In this document: piece by piece, positions 21,689 through 31,185 of the stretch
Position numbering within the stretch: the stretch's first letter is position 1
How the letters are laid out: every line of letters starts with the position of its first letter
Assembly: GCF_000612585.1 (NCBI RefSeq)
Contig: NZ_JFCA01000002.1
Span: forward strand, 124,001-188,000
DNA length: 64,000 nucleotides
Direction: 5' to 3'
Source of the DNA: Pseudomonas sp. CHM02
Lineage (GTDB): Bacteria > Pseudomonadota > Gammaproteobacteria > Pseudomonadales > Pseudomonadaceae
The notes under the pieces: generated by a model
The model's input: the letters and a program-made list of their open reading frames with translations, nothing else
The model's database searches: none
What the model was told of the DNA's origin: nothing
Position numbers and translations under genes: made by a program

Positions 21689-23989
21689 TCACGGCACAAA
21701 CTCCACCTTCAACCCTCGACTTGCGCTGCGCCCCTGATCATCGCTCACGCGCAATCGATACTCCCCCGACTTGCCCGGCCGCCAGTTCAGCGTGGTTTGC
21801 GGCGGGCCCTGGCCGATCAGGGTCTGGTCGGCAAACCAATACAACGTCGCCGCATCACTGGCCGCGTTGGCATTCAATGGGATGCTTTCCTGGGGTTGAG
21901 ACAAGCGCAGTTGATAGCTCACCTGGGTCAGCGGCGAACGAATCTGCGGCGCTTCGCTTTGGTCACCGAGGCGGTTGGGCTGGCAGTTTTTCATCACATT
22001 GGGCGGCGTGCGCCGGGGCAGGCCGGCGGCGCGGTACAGGCGCTGTACGTCGCTGGGCCAGAATTCGAAGACTTCTTCGCGAGTGTATTGCGCCTCGAAC
22101 GGCGGGCAGGCGGCCTTGCCGGTACGGGTGTCGATCAGCACCGGGCGGTGCAGGTTCGACACGCGAATCGGCGACACGCCGGGGATGTACCAGGTCTTGC
22201 GGGTTTGCGGGCACCAGCGGTTGGGCAACTCGCCGGACGCGGCGCAGACGTCGATGCGCACCAGCCCGGCAGGCGGCTTGTCGGGCTTTATGACGGTATT
22301 GGGCAAGGCCAGGGGCAGGGCGTCGGCGATGCGGAAGAACAGTGGCGCAGCGGTCTTGGCACCGATAAACGCCGGGTTGGGCCGGCCATCGAAGTTGCCC
22401 ACCCACACCACCAGCACATAGGGCCCGACCAGGCCGGCACTCCAGGCATCGTGAAAACCCCAGGAGGTGCCGGTTTTCCAGGCAGTGCGCCAGTGGCGGC
22501 CGGGCAGGCCATCCGGGCGTGGATTGCGGCGTAGCATGTCGCGCACCATGAAGGCCGCCTGGGGCGTCAGCAGTTGGGCCCCCGTGGTCTGGGGCTGTTC
22601 CTGCAAATAGCGCAACGGGCGCAGGTGCCCATCACCGGCCAGCATCACATACAGTCGCGCCAGTTCTTCCGGGGTCATTTCACCGCCGCCAAGGGCAAGG
22701 GCCAGGCCGTAGTGGCTCTCGTCGCGCAGGCCCTTGATGCCGGCGCGTTGCAGCAGTCCGTATAAAGACGGCGACTTTACTTGGCTGGCGAGCCACACAG
22801 CAGGGATGTTGCGACTACGGATCAACGCATCTCGCGCGGTCAGCGGGCCGACAAAACTGCCGTCGAAATTTTCCGGCTGGAAGTAGCCGAAGTTACTCGG
22901 CAAGTCCTTGAGGATGCTCATGGGGTGGATGACCCCCTGGTCCAGCGCCAGTCCATACAGAAACGGCTTGAGCGTCGACCCCGGCGAGCGTCGCGACAGC
23001 ACGCCATTGACCTGGCCGTGCAGGCTTGTGGATAAGTAGTCCGCCGAGCCCACCAATGCCTTGACGCTCTGGTCGCGGCTGTCGATCAGGATGGCCGTGG
23101 CGTTTTCCACCCCCCTGCTGCGCCGCTCGGCGATAAAGCCAGTGATCAGGCGTTCGAGCAATTGCTGCAACGGCAAGTTGAGGGTGCTGTTCAGTTCATT
23201 TCCGGCTTGGGAGGCCAGCAACTGTTCACTCAAGTGCGGGGCGAGGAATGGGATCTGCTGGCGGTTGCGAGCTTCCAAGGGCAAATCGAGCAGGCTGTCG
23301 TTACGCGGGTCCTGTGGATAAGTCTCGCGCCAGTCCGCCATCAAGCGCAGCCGCGCATTTTGCAGTGACGGTCCGAAGCGCGCCCGCCGCCCCGGCTGCT
23401 GCGGAATCACCGCCAGCGCCAGCGCCTCGGACAACGACAGCTGCGCCGCCGACTTGCCGAAATAGATACGGCTCGCCGCTTCGGCCCCTTCGATATTGCC
23501 GCCCATGGGCGCCAGGTTCAGGTAGGCCTCCAGGATGTCGTGCTTGCTGTAGCGCACCTCCAGCCACAGCGCCAATGCCATCTGTTGCAACTTGCCCGGT
23601 ACTTGGCGGGTGTTCAGGTCCCACAGGCGCCGCGCCAGTTGCATGCTCAAGGTCGAGCCGCCCTGGCGCTGGCCACCGCTGTAGGTGGCCATGGCCGCAC
23701 GCAGCAACGCCGGGGGATTGATCCCCGGGTGCCAGTAGAAATTGCGGTCTTCCTTGAGCAGCAAGGCTTCGACCAGAGAAGGGGATATCCGCTCCAGCGG
23801 CAGCCACAGGCGGTACTGACCGTCATCCGCCAATGTCATGCGCAACAGCGAACCGTCATCGGCCAATACCACCCGCGATGAGGTGACGGCGTGTTCCAGC
23901 GGGGCATGGGGCCAAAGCCGCAGCCCCACCAGCACCACCGCCGCTACGAGCAGCGGCGGCGCCAGGCGCTTAAGGCTTGGTAATTTCAA
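21689..23989 (-). CDS. pbpC: Penicillin-binding protein 1C
   Basis: 766-residue class A-like PBP with an N-terminal membrane anchor, a glycosyltransferase 51 domain (LKEDRNFYWHPGINPPALLRA; GGSTLSMQLARRL), a transpeptidase domain with SPGSTLKPF (SxxK), SRN and KTGTSWGFHDAW (KTG), and the C-terminal BiPBP_C beta domain. It is transcribed with, and overlaps by 20 bases, the upstream alpha-2-macroglobulin gene. The pbpC-macroglobulin pair is widespread: PbpC may repair peptidoglycan where a trapped protease signals attack. Confidence 0.95.
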   Translation of the reverse strand: MKLPSLKRLAPPLLVAAVVLVGLRLWPHAPLEHAVTSSRVVLADDGSLLRMTLADDGQYRLWLPLERISPSLVEALLLKEDRNFYWHPGINPPALLRAAMATYSGGQRQGGSTLSMQLARRLWDLNTRQVPGKLQQMALALWLEVRYSKHDILEAYLNLAPMGGNIEGAEAASRIYFGKSAAQLSLSEALALAVIPQQPGRRARFGPSLQNARLRLMADWRETYPQDPRNDSLLDLPLEARNRQQIPFLAPHLSEQLLASQAGNELNSTLNLPLQQLLERLITGFIAERRSRGVENATAILIDSRDQSVKALVGSADYLSTSLHGQVNGVLSRRSPGSTLKPFLYGLALDQGVIHPMSILKDLPSNFGYFQPENFDGSFVGPLTARDALIRSRNIPAVWLASQVKSPSLYGLLQRAGIKGLRDESHYGLALALGGGEMTPEELARLYVMLAGDGHLRPLRYLQEQPQTTGAQLLTPQAAFMVRDMLRRNPRPDGLPGRHWRTAWKTGTSWGFHDAWSAGLVGPYVLVVWVGNFDGRPNPAFIGAKTAAPLFFRIADALPLALPNTVIKPDKPPAGLVRIDVCAASGELPNRWCPQTRKTWYIPGVSPIRVSNLHRPVLIDTRTGKAACPPFEAQYTREEVFEFWPSDVQRLYRAAGLPRRTPPNVMKNCQPNRLGDQSEAPQIRSPLTQVSYQLRLSQPQESIPLNANAASDAATLYWFADQTLIGQGPPQTTLNWRPGKSGEYRLRVSDDQGRSASRGLKVEFVP

Positions 23990-26900
23990 GCTGGCCTACT
24001 TTGCCGCGCCCTTGCAGGGTGGTTTCGTACATGCCTTCGGCGTAGGCCGGTGGCGTATTGAAGGTCCCGGCGTTGGTGGCGCGGACGCGGTACACGAACG
24101 TGCCGACATCACGCAGCGCGGTGCCGTACAACACCACGCGATCATCACGTACGTCCACGTAGTCCGGCTGCCAGTTGCTCAGCTCGGTTTCGCCGATGGG
24201 CGCCTGCCAGCTTTGTTCTTCCTGGCTGTCTTCTTCGACGTATTCAGACTCTTCGCCCTCACTGTCCTCGCTGCTGGCGGCTTCCGGCTCCGGCGGCAAG
24301 TTATACACAGGCTCGACGCCTCCGGGCAGCAGGTCGACCACGGCCACTTGTTGCACCTGATCGCGGTCGGTAGCCCGCAGGCGCAGGCGTACCAGGAACT
24401 CATCACCGACGGCGACCTTGCTCACCGGCTCGCCCTTGAGGTCGAGGTATTCGTGGATGATTTCCAGGCCATTGTTGATCGGCTTGAGCTTGGCGCCCTT
24501 GTCGAAACCGGCTTCGCTGAGCATGTAGAACGCCGCTGGGCCGTCGGATTTCTCCATCACCAGCTTTTGTGTGGTGCCTGGTACGGCCGCGCGCGGTGGC
24601 TGACCAGCCATTTCCAGCAATTGCTGCTGCTTGTCGCCCAGCCAGGCGGTGGCCTTGAGGGTCATGTCGCTTTGCGCACGTTGGCCGTAGTTGTCCAGTG
24701 CACGCAGCAGCAGGGCCGCCGACAGCGAGTTGTAACGCTGCTCGTTGAGGCGCTTGCCGAGTTTATCCAGCAGCGCTGTAGGCACATCGTCCATCAGCTC
24801 CGGGAAATGTCGCGCCAACAGGTGCAGGTGTTCGGCATCGTGCACCAGCGGGTCGTAATACAGGCCGTCGCTGTCCCACTTATCCACAAGCGCACGCCAG
24901 GGGATTTTGCGGAACAGCGTATCGGCCTGGCGATCCTGTTTGAGCAATTTGTAACTGGCCGCCAGGTAAGCGGCGCCCAGGTCGTTCTGCCAGGTGTCCT
25001 TGAAGTAGCTTTCGTAGCGCTCGCGGATATCGCTCAACGCACCACTCACCAGAATCCCCTGACGGCTCAGCAGGTAGCTGGCGTAGGCGCGGTTGCGCAA
25101 TTCCGACAGGCCTTCGCTGGGACCATTGGCCAGGTCTGTCAGGTACGCATTCGAGCGCACCAGCAGGTCTTCCGGCACCGGCAACCCACGCTCCCTGGCT
25201 TCGATCAGGAAGTCGGTGGCGTAGAGGCTGGCGTACGGCGCCACGTCCGGGTTGGCTGCCCACAAACCGAAGCCGCCGGCCTGGTTCTGGCGTTGGCGCA
25301 GCATGCGTACCGCGCTGCCGAAGGCTTGTTCGGCCTCAGGTGCATTGCCGCCCCAGATCAACGCCGGCATGGCCTTGGACACCAGTTGCTCGGTGCAGGC
25401 GTAGCCGTAGTCATCCAGGTAGTGCTTGAGGCCATTGGCCCACACCAGCGGCGAGGCCGCTACGCCCAGTTGCACGTCGCGCAGTTGGCTGAACAACTCG
25501 CGGGTGGGTTTGAGCTCCTTGCTGGCGCTGTCGAAGCGGCCCAGGCTCAGGGCTACGCGATGTTCGCTCAGTGGGCGGATCGAGGTGGTTTCCGCCACCT
25601 GGATGCGTTTGCCATCCGGCAGCACTGCGACAAAACGCAGGTCCGCCGAGCCGAGGGTGTCGCCGACCTTGATCTTGAACTCGGCCGTGCCCTCTTTGCG
25701 CGGTTGCAGGGACAAGGTGCTGCCCTTGTCGCTCTGCACAACCAGGCCATCGCTGGTCTGCACTTCAAACTTCACGTCCGCCGCTGCATCCAGGTTACTG
25801 AACACCCCGGCGCTGACGTTGAACACATCCCCCGGCGCCACAAAGGCCGGCACGTTCGGCGTGATCACGATCGGCCCGCGCACGTCAGTACTGGCTTCGC
25901 TGACACCGACACTGTCGCTGTCCACCGCTACTGCGAACAGGTGCAGCTTGCCGTTGAAGCTGTCCGGCACTTGGTAATGCAGTACGGTTTCCCCGGCCGG
26001 CAGATCGACCAAGCCAGACCACCAGGCCACCGGCGGCTGGTGTTTACGCTTGAACGGGTTGAGGTGGTTGGCCAGGGCGCCTTCCGTATCGCCACCGGGC
26101 GCCGCCCCACTGAGCAGGCGGCTGAATTCCGGCAGGATCAGGTCAAGGATCTGACTGGTGCCGACCTCCAATGCACGCTTCTGGAAGAAGAAGCCCAGCG
26201 GGTCCGGCGTCTGGTAGCGCGCCACTTGCAGGATGCCTTCGTCGACCGCGTAGACCACCGCGCGGCCCGGGCGATCAGCGTTGACCTTGATATCCAGCGT
26301 CTGCCCCGGCTCGATCTTCGCCGGGCCTTCAACCTTCAAGGCCATGCGCCGCGCATCCAGGTTGATGCTGAACGGCACCACGCCGTAGGACAGCGGGCTC
26401 ATGTACACCTCGGCCGAGCCCATGTCGCGTACAAACTGCACGTTGACGTAGGCATTGCCCTCAAGCCCTGCCGGCACGCGGATGTGTTGCACACTGTTGG
26501 TGCTGTCGGCCTTGAACCACTGCTGGGTGTAGACCTTGTCGCGTTCGATGGTGATCAAGCCGGCGCCGGTATACGGCGCTCGAATGCTGATGGCGATCTC
26601 ATCGCCGGTGGCGTAGCTGCGTTTATCCAGGCGCAGTTGCAGCTCGGCGTTGCGTTCCAGGGAGCGCGATGTGTTGCCACGCCCGGCCACGCTGTAGTCG
26701 ATCTGGTTGAGCAGGTTGCCGTTGGCGTCCTTCAACTGCAGGGTGAAATCGCCCGGTGTGGACGTGTTCAGGGTCTGTTTGGCGCCTTCTTTCGTCATCA
26801 CCAGCGGTGAGGCGGGTTGGCTGATGTTCTTGATGCGCGACTCGTACTTGTAGGTGCCGTTGGACTGTTTCACCAACACCGACACATACCGGTGCTCGAC

Positions 26901-29783
26901 CACTTCGCTGGTCAGGCCGTCCACCGCCACGGGCGTAAGGTCCGGCGCGACGGCCAGCCATTGCACCTGGCGCGGGGCATCCTTGGCGACGTACGACAGC
27001 GAATCCTGACTTTTCACACCCACCAGGTAGGGCGCGGACGACACCAGCAAGGCACTTTGTGCCGCCACATTGCGGCCGCCTTCGGCTTCGAACACCTGGG
27101 TCATCACCTGCAGGCGATAGGTGCTGTTGGCGAAGCGTTGCAGGTTGAGGTCGAGCACGGCCTGGCCGTTGTCGTCGACGGTGGTTTCGGCCAGGTCTTC
27201 GGTCGTGGCGTCTTCCAGTGAGTCGTTGAGGCGGAAACGGTAATCCGGGTAACGATCAAACGCCGCGAGCGTCGGGCTCAGGGACATCTTCGCGGTGACA
27301 CGACGGCCGGTTGCCGGGGCGCCGAACAGGTGCATGGCGGTGACCTTGGCCACCACCTGGTCCGGTGGAATCCAGCCCTGCACCGGGGTGTCGTGCAGGC
27401 TAAGGCTGACCTTCATGCGGTCCGGCTCGAAGTCGCGGACCTTGAAGTTCACGCTGCCCAGGTCGGTGCGGGTCTGCTTCTGGCCAATCAACTGCAACGT
27501 TGCGGTGTACTCCCCGGCGGGGGCGACTTCACTGCTGGGGAAGTCAAAGGTTTCAAAGCCGCTGGCGGACAGCTTCAACGGCTGGCGAATCACTTCCAGG
27601 CCACGCGGGTCGGTGATTTGCAGCTCCACCGGCAGGCCTTGCAGCGCGCCTTTCCAGTTGCCGCTGCGCACAATCATGCCCAGGTGCGCGGTTTCGCCGG
27701 GCCGGTACAGGCCACGGTCGGTAAACAGGTAGGCGCTGAGGCGATCAATCGCGCCGTCTTCTTCCAGACCGCCGACGTCGAAACGCGACAAATCCAACTG
27801 CTGGGACTGGCGGGCGATCGGCAGGAACGACTGGTCATTGCCGCGCGTGACCACATACATCAGCGGCGTTTTCTCACGACGCAATTCATCCAGCTTGGCG
27901 AAATGCGCATGGCCTTCGGCATCCGTGTGGCCGCTGCTCACCGGCAAACCGTTGCGGCCGATGATGTCGACTTGCGCGTCGGAGACTGGCGAACCATTGC
28001 CGATGGACTGCACGTACACGTCATGGCTGCCATCGCTGGAGCGCTTGGCGATGATGCCCAGGTCCGTCACCACGATGAAACGCAGGTCGCTGGTACTGCT
28101 GCGGTCGTACTCGAACGTGCGCGGGGCCGGGTCGTCCTGCGGGCTGAGCTTGAGCACGAAAATGCCGCGCCGGCCGCCATTGGCGGTGAGGTAGTGGCTG
28201 AGGTCGACGTTGTCGTAGACGGTTTTCGCCGGGTCATTGGATGACAGGGGAATATCCAGCGACTGACGCTCGACCATGCGATCAAAATACTCGTTGCCGA
28301 AATTCGGCCGGGCAAAGCTGCCGCTGCTCTGGTCCACCAGGTGTTGTAGCTGGTTGGGCAACAGGCGGGCGATTTCCACATGGGCGCCAGGCACACCACG
28401 GGCCATGAAGCCCAAGCGCTTTTCACCGTTGAGGCTGAGCAAGGCGCCGTCAGAGAGGAACTGCAAGGTGCGCGGGTACGCCGGCATGCTGATCAGCGAC
28501 GCTGTAGGGTTTTTCGCCAGATAACCGCCGATGGCTTCCAGGTTGGCGGGCACGCGCACATACACGGCGCGACCGGCCGGGGCCTTGAATTTGAAGGCGT
28601 GCAGGGTATTCAGCGGTTCGACGCTGGGCACGTGGGTCAGGTTGACCTTGGTGCTGCGGGCGAGCAGGGCGTCATCGATGTCGTTGCTGCTGTAGGGGCG
28701 CGTGTCGTCCTGGGCTTTTTCCGGCAACAGCCAGGCCTGGACCTTGCCGGCGATGGTTTCGTCGGCCACGGCGCTGGAGCTGCTGAACATCAGCACCGGC
28801 TCCGGCTCGCCACGTTCGTTGTCGACAAAGCTCACTTCGGCCCCGGTGAAGGTCAGGCGATAGCGACCGGGCACGGTGACCTCCGCCACCAGCGGCGCGG
28901 TGCTGGCGTTGCCGCCGTCGCGGGCCTTGATGCCTTCGTCGAGCTTGGCGCTGACCGGCGTGCTTTCCAGCGGGGTCGCCAGGGCGGCGGAACGTACGTA
29001 GGCGTTGAGTTTCTTCTCGTCGAAGGTGATTTCCGGGCGGTTGGGCAACTGGGCGTCGCGGTAGGCCAAGCCTTTGCCCAGGGTCACCGTGACGCGCTTG
29101 CGCAGGCTGTCTTCATCCACCGGGTGGGAAAAACGGAAGGTCGCCACCAGCTGTTTCAGCGTCGGGTTGGACGGGTCCTGATACAGCTCGTTTTGCGCCA
29201 GGGTGGCGCGGAACGCTTGGGTGGAAAACTGCGTGCTGTATTGGTCCAGCAACACGCCGTCAGCCAGCAGGTTTTTCTTGGCCAGGTCGAGGGTGTAATG
29301 GGCGTCGATGGGCCAGTCTTTTTCCGGTACGAACAACAGGCTGCGGTCATCCGCCCAACGCCAGGTGCCCGCGACCGCAGGTTTGAGGGTGATGCCCTCG
29401 GTAACCGGTTTGCCGATGGCCCCCAGCGGGGCCACGGATTCGCCAAAGCGCACCTGCAAGTTATCCACCACCGGCGTTTGCTGGGTGTAGTCGGTGAGGT
29501 TCGGTTTGTGCAGCGAATAGCTCGCGGTATAGGGCTTTGGCAGGTTGGAATACCAGTGCCAGCCGTAGAAACCGGCAGCCGCCAGCAGGACCAGCCCTAA
29601 CACGCCGGCACCGGTTTGGCGTGGGTAAGCGCGGGCTTTGCTGCCCAGGTTCGCCAGCCCACGGCCGATGGCACGCAGCCAGGCCGGCGGATGCCATTGG
29701 CCAAACACGGCCCCCACCACAGTCAATAACGCACCGACAATACGGCGGCTGATCGCTTTGAACGAATCGAACATGGTGAGCAT
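23970..29783 (-). CDS. Bacterial alpha-2-macroglobulin (large, thioester-containing)
   Basis: Predicted periplasmic protease trap of 1937 residues, longer than the roughly 1650-residue E. coli YfhM. The N-terminus has a cytoplasmic tail of about 50 residues and one membrane helix (AGVLGLVLLAAAGFYGWHW) in place of a lipobox. MG domains (MG1/MG2: GLYRPGETAHLGMIVR) and the A2M domain follow, then a thioester domain with YACTEQLVS near residue 1460, a CxEQ thioester motif. An acidic Glu/Ser-rich stretch lies near residues 1830-1850. Start codons at 29783 and 29774 are both possible; the second is better spaced from AGGG. Confidence 0.93.
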   Translation of the reverse strand: MLTMFDSFKAISRRIVGALLTVVGAVFGQWHPPAWLRAIGRGLANLGSKARAYPRQTGAGVLGLVLLAAAGFYGWHWYSNLPKPYTASYSLHKPNLTDYTQQTPVVDNLQVRFGESVAPLGAIGKPVTEGITLKPAVAGTWRWADDRSLLFVPEKDWPIDAHYTLDLAKKNLLADGVLLDQYSTQFSTQAFRATLAQNELYQDPSNPTLKQLVATFRFSHPVDEDSLRKRVTVTLGKGLAYRDAQLPNRPEITFDEKKLNAYVRSAALATPLESTPVSAKLDEGIKARDGGNASTAPLVAEVTVPGRYRLTFTGAEVSFVDNERGEPEPVLMFSSSSAVADETIAGKVQAWLLPEKAQDDTRPYSSNDIDDALLARSTKVNLTHVPSVEPLNTLHAFKFKAPAGRAVYVRVPANLEAIGGYLAKNPTASLISMPAYPRTLQFLSDGALLSLNGEKRLGFMARGVPGAHVEIARLLPNQLQHLVDQSSGSFARPNFGNEYFDRMVERQSLDIPLSSNDPAKTVYDNVDLSHYLTANGGRRGIFVLKLSPQDDPAPRTFEYDRSSTSDLRFIVVTDLGIIAKRSSDGSHDVYVQSIGNGSPVSDAQVDIIGRNGLPVSSGHTDAEGHAHFAKLDELRREKTPLMYVVTRGNDQSFLPIARQSQQLDLSRFDVGGLEEDGAIDRLSAYLFTDRGLYRPGETAHLGMIVRSGNWKGALQGLPVELQITDPRGLEVIRQPLKLSASGFETFDFPSSEVAPAGEYTATLQLIGQKQTRTDLGSVNFKVRDFEPDRMKVSLSLHDTPVQGWIPPDQVVAKVTAMHLFGAPATGRRVTAKMSLSPTLAAFDRYPDYRFRLNDSLEDATTEDLAETTVDDNGQAVLDLNLQRFANSTYRLQVMTQVFEAEGGRNVAAQSALLVSSAPYLVGVKSQDSLSYVAKDAPRQVQWLAVAPDLTPVAVDGLTSEVVEHRYVSVLVKQSNGTYKYESRIKNISQPASPLVMTKEGAKQTLNTSTPGDFTLQLKDANGNLLNQIDYSVAGRGNTSRSLERNAELQLRLDKRSYATGDEIAISIRAPYTGAGLITIERDKVYTQQWFKADSTNSVQHIRVPAGLEGNAYVNVQFVRDMGSAEVYMSPLSYGVVPFSINLDARRMALKVEGPAKIEPGQTLDIKVNADRPGRAVVYAVDEGILQVARYQTPDPLGFFFQKRALEVGTSQILDLILPEFSRLLSGAAPGGDTEGALANHLNPFKRKHQPPVAWWSGLVDLPAGETVLHYQVPDSFNGKLHLFAVAVDSDSVGVSEASTDVRGPIVITPNVPAFVAPGDVFNVSAGVFSNLDAAADVKFEVQTSDGLVVQSDKGSTLSLQPRKEGTAEFKIKVGDTLGSADLRFVAVLPDGKRIQVAETTSIRPLSEHRVALSLGRFDSASKELKPTRELFSQLRDVQLGVAASPLVWANGLKHYLDDYGYACTEQLVSKAMPALIWGGNAPEAEQAFGSAVRMLRQRQNQAGGFGLWAANPDVAPYASLYATDFLIEARERGLPVPEDLLVRSNAYLTDLANGPSEGLSELRNRAYASYLLSRQGILVSGALSDIRERYESYFKDTWQNDLGAAYLAASYKLLKQDRQADTLFRKIPWRALVDKWDSDGLYYDPLVHDAEHLHLLARHFPELMDDVPTALLDKLGKRLNEQRYNSLSAALLLRALDNYGQRAQSDMTLKATAWLGDKQQQLLEMAGQPPRAAVPGTTQKLVMEKSDGPAAFYMLSEAGFDKGAKLKPINNGLEIIHEYLDLKGEPVSKVAVGDEFLVRLRLRATDRDQVQQVAVVDLLPGGVEPVYNLPPEPEAASSEDSEGEESEYVEEDSQEEQSWQAPIGETELSNWQPDYVDVRDDRVVLYGTALRDVGTFVYRVRATNAGTFNTPPAYAEGMYETTLQGRGKVGQLEITKP

Positions 29784-29796
29784 CCCTGGCTAAGTG

Positions 29797-29848
29797 CGGC
29801 GTATCTTACACGCGTCTTTGATACAAAAGATGACGCAGATACGCCGCC
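29797..29848. repeat. Perfect 11-base inverted repeat between the exporter gene and the macroglobulin gene
   Basis: GCGGCGTATCT (29797-29807) and AGATACGCCGC (29838-29848) are exact reverse complements, with further partial pairing inside (GCGTC..GACGC). It occupies most of the 68-base gap, beginning 13 bases before the macroglobulin start codon. It could end exporter transcription, act as an operator or shape the 5' end of the macroglobulin message. Confidence 0.6.
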
Positions 29849-29851
29849 CCG

Positions 29852-30481
29852 CTAGGTGTGTTGCACAAAAGTGAGCCGTACCGCAAAACCGATCAAAAGA
29901 CTGCCGAACAACCACTGCTGCATACGCTGCGCTGCGCGATTGCGCGCCAGCCACTGGCCGATGCGCGCGCCGGCCAGGGCGTAACAGCAATCGAACGCGA
30001 AGCCGAGACTCACCAGGATCACCCCCAGCAAGGCAAACTGCGCCGCCACCGGGCCGGCTTGCGGGTTGATGAATTGCGGCAGCAATACCGAGCAGAACAA
30101 CAGCGCCTTGGGGTTGAGCAGGTTGGTCAGCAAGCCGCGTTGAAACGCCGCGCGCCAGGCATGCGCCGTTGGCGGCGTGTTCGCAGTCTCGAGGGACGGC
30201 AGCATAGTCGCGCGCAGGCATTGAACACCCAGCCACAACAGATAGGCCGCGCCGCCCAGGCGCACCACATCAAAGGTCCACGGTGCCACCTTGAACAAGG
30301 TCGCCAGCCCCATGCCTGCCAATGCCACGTGGCAGGCGCGGGCCAGCCCCAGGCCAATCGCCGTGGTCAGCGCCAGGGCCTTGCCCTGGCGCGCACCGGT
30401 TTGCAGCAACAGGATCATGTCCGGCCCAGGCAATAGAAACGCCACTGAAAGGGCCACCAGAAATAACCAGAGTTCCGCCAT
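29852..30481 (-). CDS. LysE/RhtB-family amino acid exporter
   Basis: 209-residue inner-membrane protein with about six helices and the family start MAELWLFLVALSVAFLLPGPDMILLLQTGARQG (the PGPD motif near residue 18 is diagnostic). It probably exports an amino acid or homoserine-like compound; the substrate cannot be read from sequence. The Lrp-type regulator is divergent across a 126-base gap, an arrangement typical for such exporters. Confidence 0.9.
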   Translation of the reverse strand: MAELWLFLVALSVAFLLPGPDMILLLQTGARQGKALALTTAIGLGLARACHVALAGMGLATLFKVAPWTFDVVRLGGAAYLLWLGVQCLRATMLPSLETANTPPTAHAWRAAFQRGLLTNLLNPKALLFCSVLLPQFINPQAGPVAAQFALLGVILVSLGFAFDCCYALAGARIGQWLARNRAAQRMQQWLFGSLLIGFAVRLTFVQHT

Positions 30482-30607
30482 GTCTCACCCCCTTGTGTGT
30501 TCGCCAATTCTAGGGCCGGAGGACGGGGCAGGTGCTTGCGTATTCAGCCATGAAAGCGTCTATTATTGGTACTATCTACCACTAAACGACTGATCGGCAA
30601 TTCATTT

Positions 30608-31090
30608 ATGCCAAACATGAAACTCGATGCGTTTGACCGCAAGATTCTCGAAGCCCTGCAACGCGATGGTCGCCTGAGCAACGTACAACTGGCGGACGAG
30701 ATCGGGCTGTCTGCTTCACCCTGCCTGAGGCGCGTGCGTCTGCTGGAAGAAGCCGGCGTGATTCGCGGCTACCAGGCCACGCTGGATCGCGATGAAGTCG
30801 GCCTGGGGATGATGGTGTTCGTGGGCGTGAAGGTGGAACGGCATAACGATACCGAAGCCAACGCCTTTCGCGAGGCGGTGACGGCGCTGCCGGAAGTGAT
30901 CTCGGCGTTCCTGGTGTCGGGGGAGTCGGACTTTCTATTGCAGGTGGTGGTGCCGGATTTGCGCGGCTACGAACGGTTTGTCACCGGCAGTCTGTTGAAA
31001 CTGCCAGGGGTGAGGGACATCCGCAGCAACTTCGCGATCCAGACCGTAAAGACCCCAGGCGCATTGCCGCTGGGGCATTTGCCGGGCTAA
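30608..31090 (+). CDS. Lrp/AsnC-family transcriptional regulator
   Basis: 160-residue regulator with an N-terminal helix-turn-helix (DAFDRKILEALQRDGRLSNVQLADEIGLSASPCLRRVRLLEEAG) and a C-terminal RAM ligand-binding domain (VISAFLVSGESDFLLQVVVPDL). Candidate starts are ATG 30608 and ATG 30617. It is divergent from the LysE-type exporter and is the likely amino-acid-sensing regulator of it; this is an inference from position. Confidence 0.92.
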   Translation: MPNMKLDAFDRKILEALQRDGRLSNVQLADEIGLSASPCLRRVRLLEEAGVIRGYQATLDRDEVGLGMMVFVGVKVERHNDTEANAFREAVTALPEVISAFLVSGESDFLLQVVVPDLRGYERFVTGSLLKLPGVRDIRSNFAIQTVKTPGALPLGHLPG

Positions 31091-31093
31091 TGA

Positions 31094-31177
31094 CTGTAGG
31101 AGCCGGCTTGCCGGCGAGAGGCCCGTGAGTTTTATGAACGTTCAGGATCGCCATCGCCGGCAAGCCGGCTCCTGCAG
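31094..31177. repeat. REP-type palindrome between convergent genes
   Basis: Arms CTGTAGGAGCCGGCTTGCCG and CGGCAAGCCGGCTCCTGCAG are nearly perfect complements around a variable centre. It lies between the convergent Lrp-type and CdsA-like genes and probably ends transcription from both sides. Confidence 0.8.
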
Positions 31178-31185
31178 GGGGCTTG

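Noticed and set aside
23838-26810. 990-codon open frame antisense to the macroglobulin gene
   Set aside because: It mirrors codon bias of the GC-rich real gene, has no recognisable domain, and runs opposite to a protein with clear motifs.
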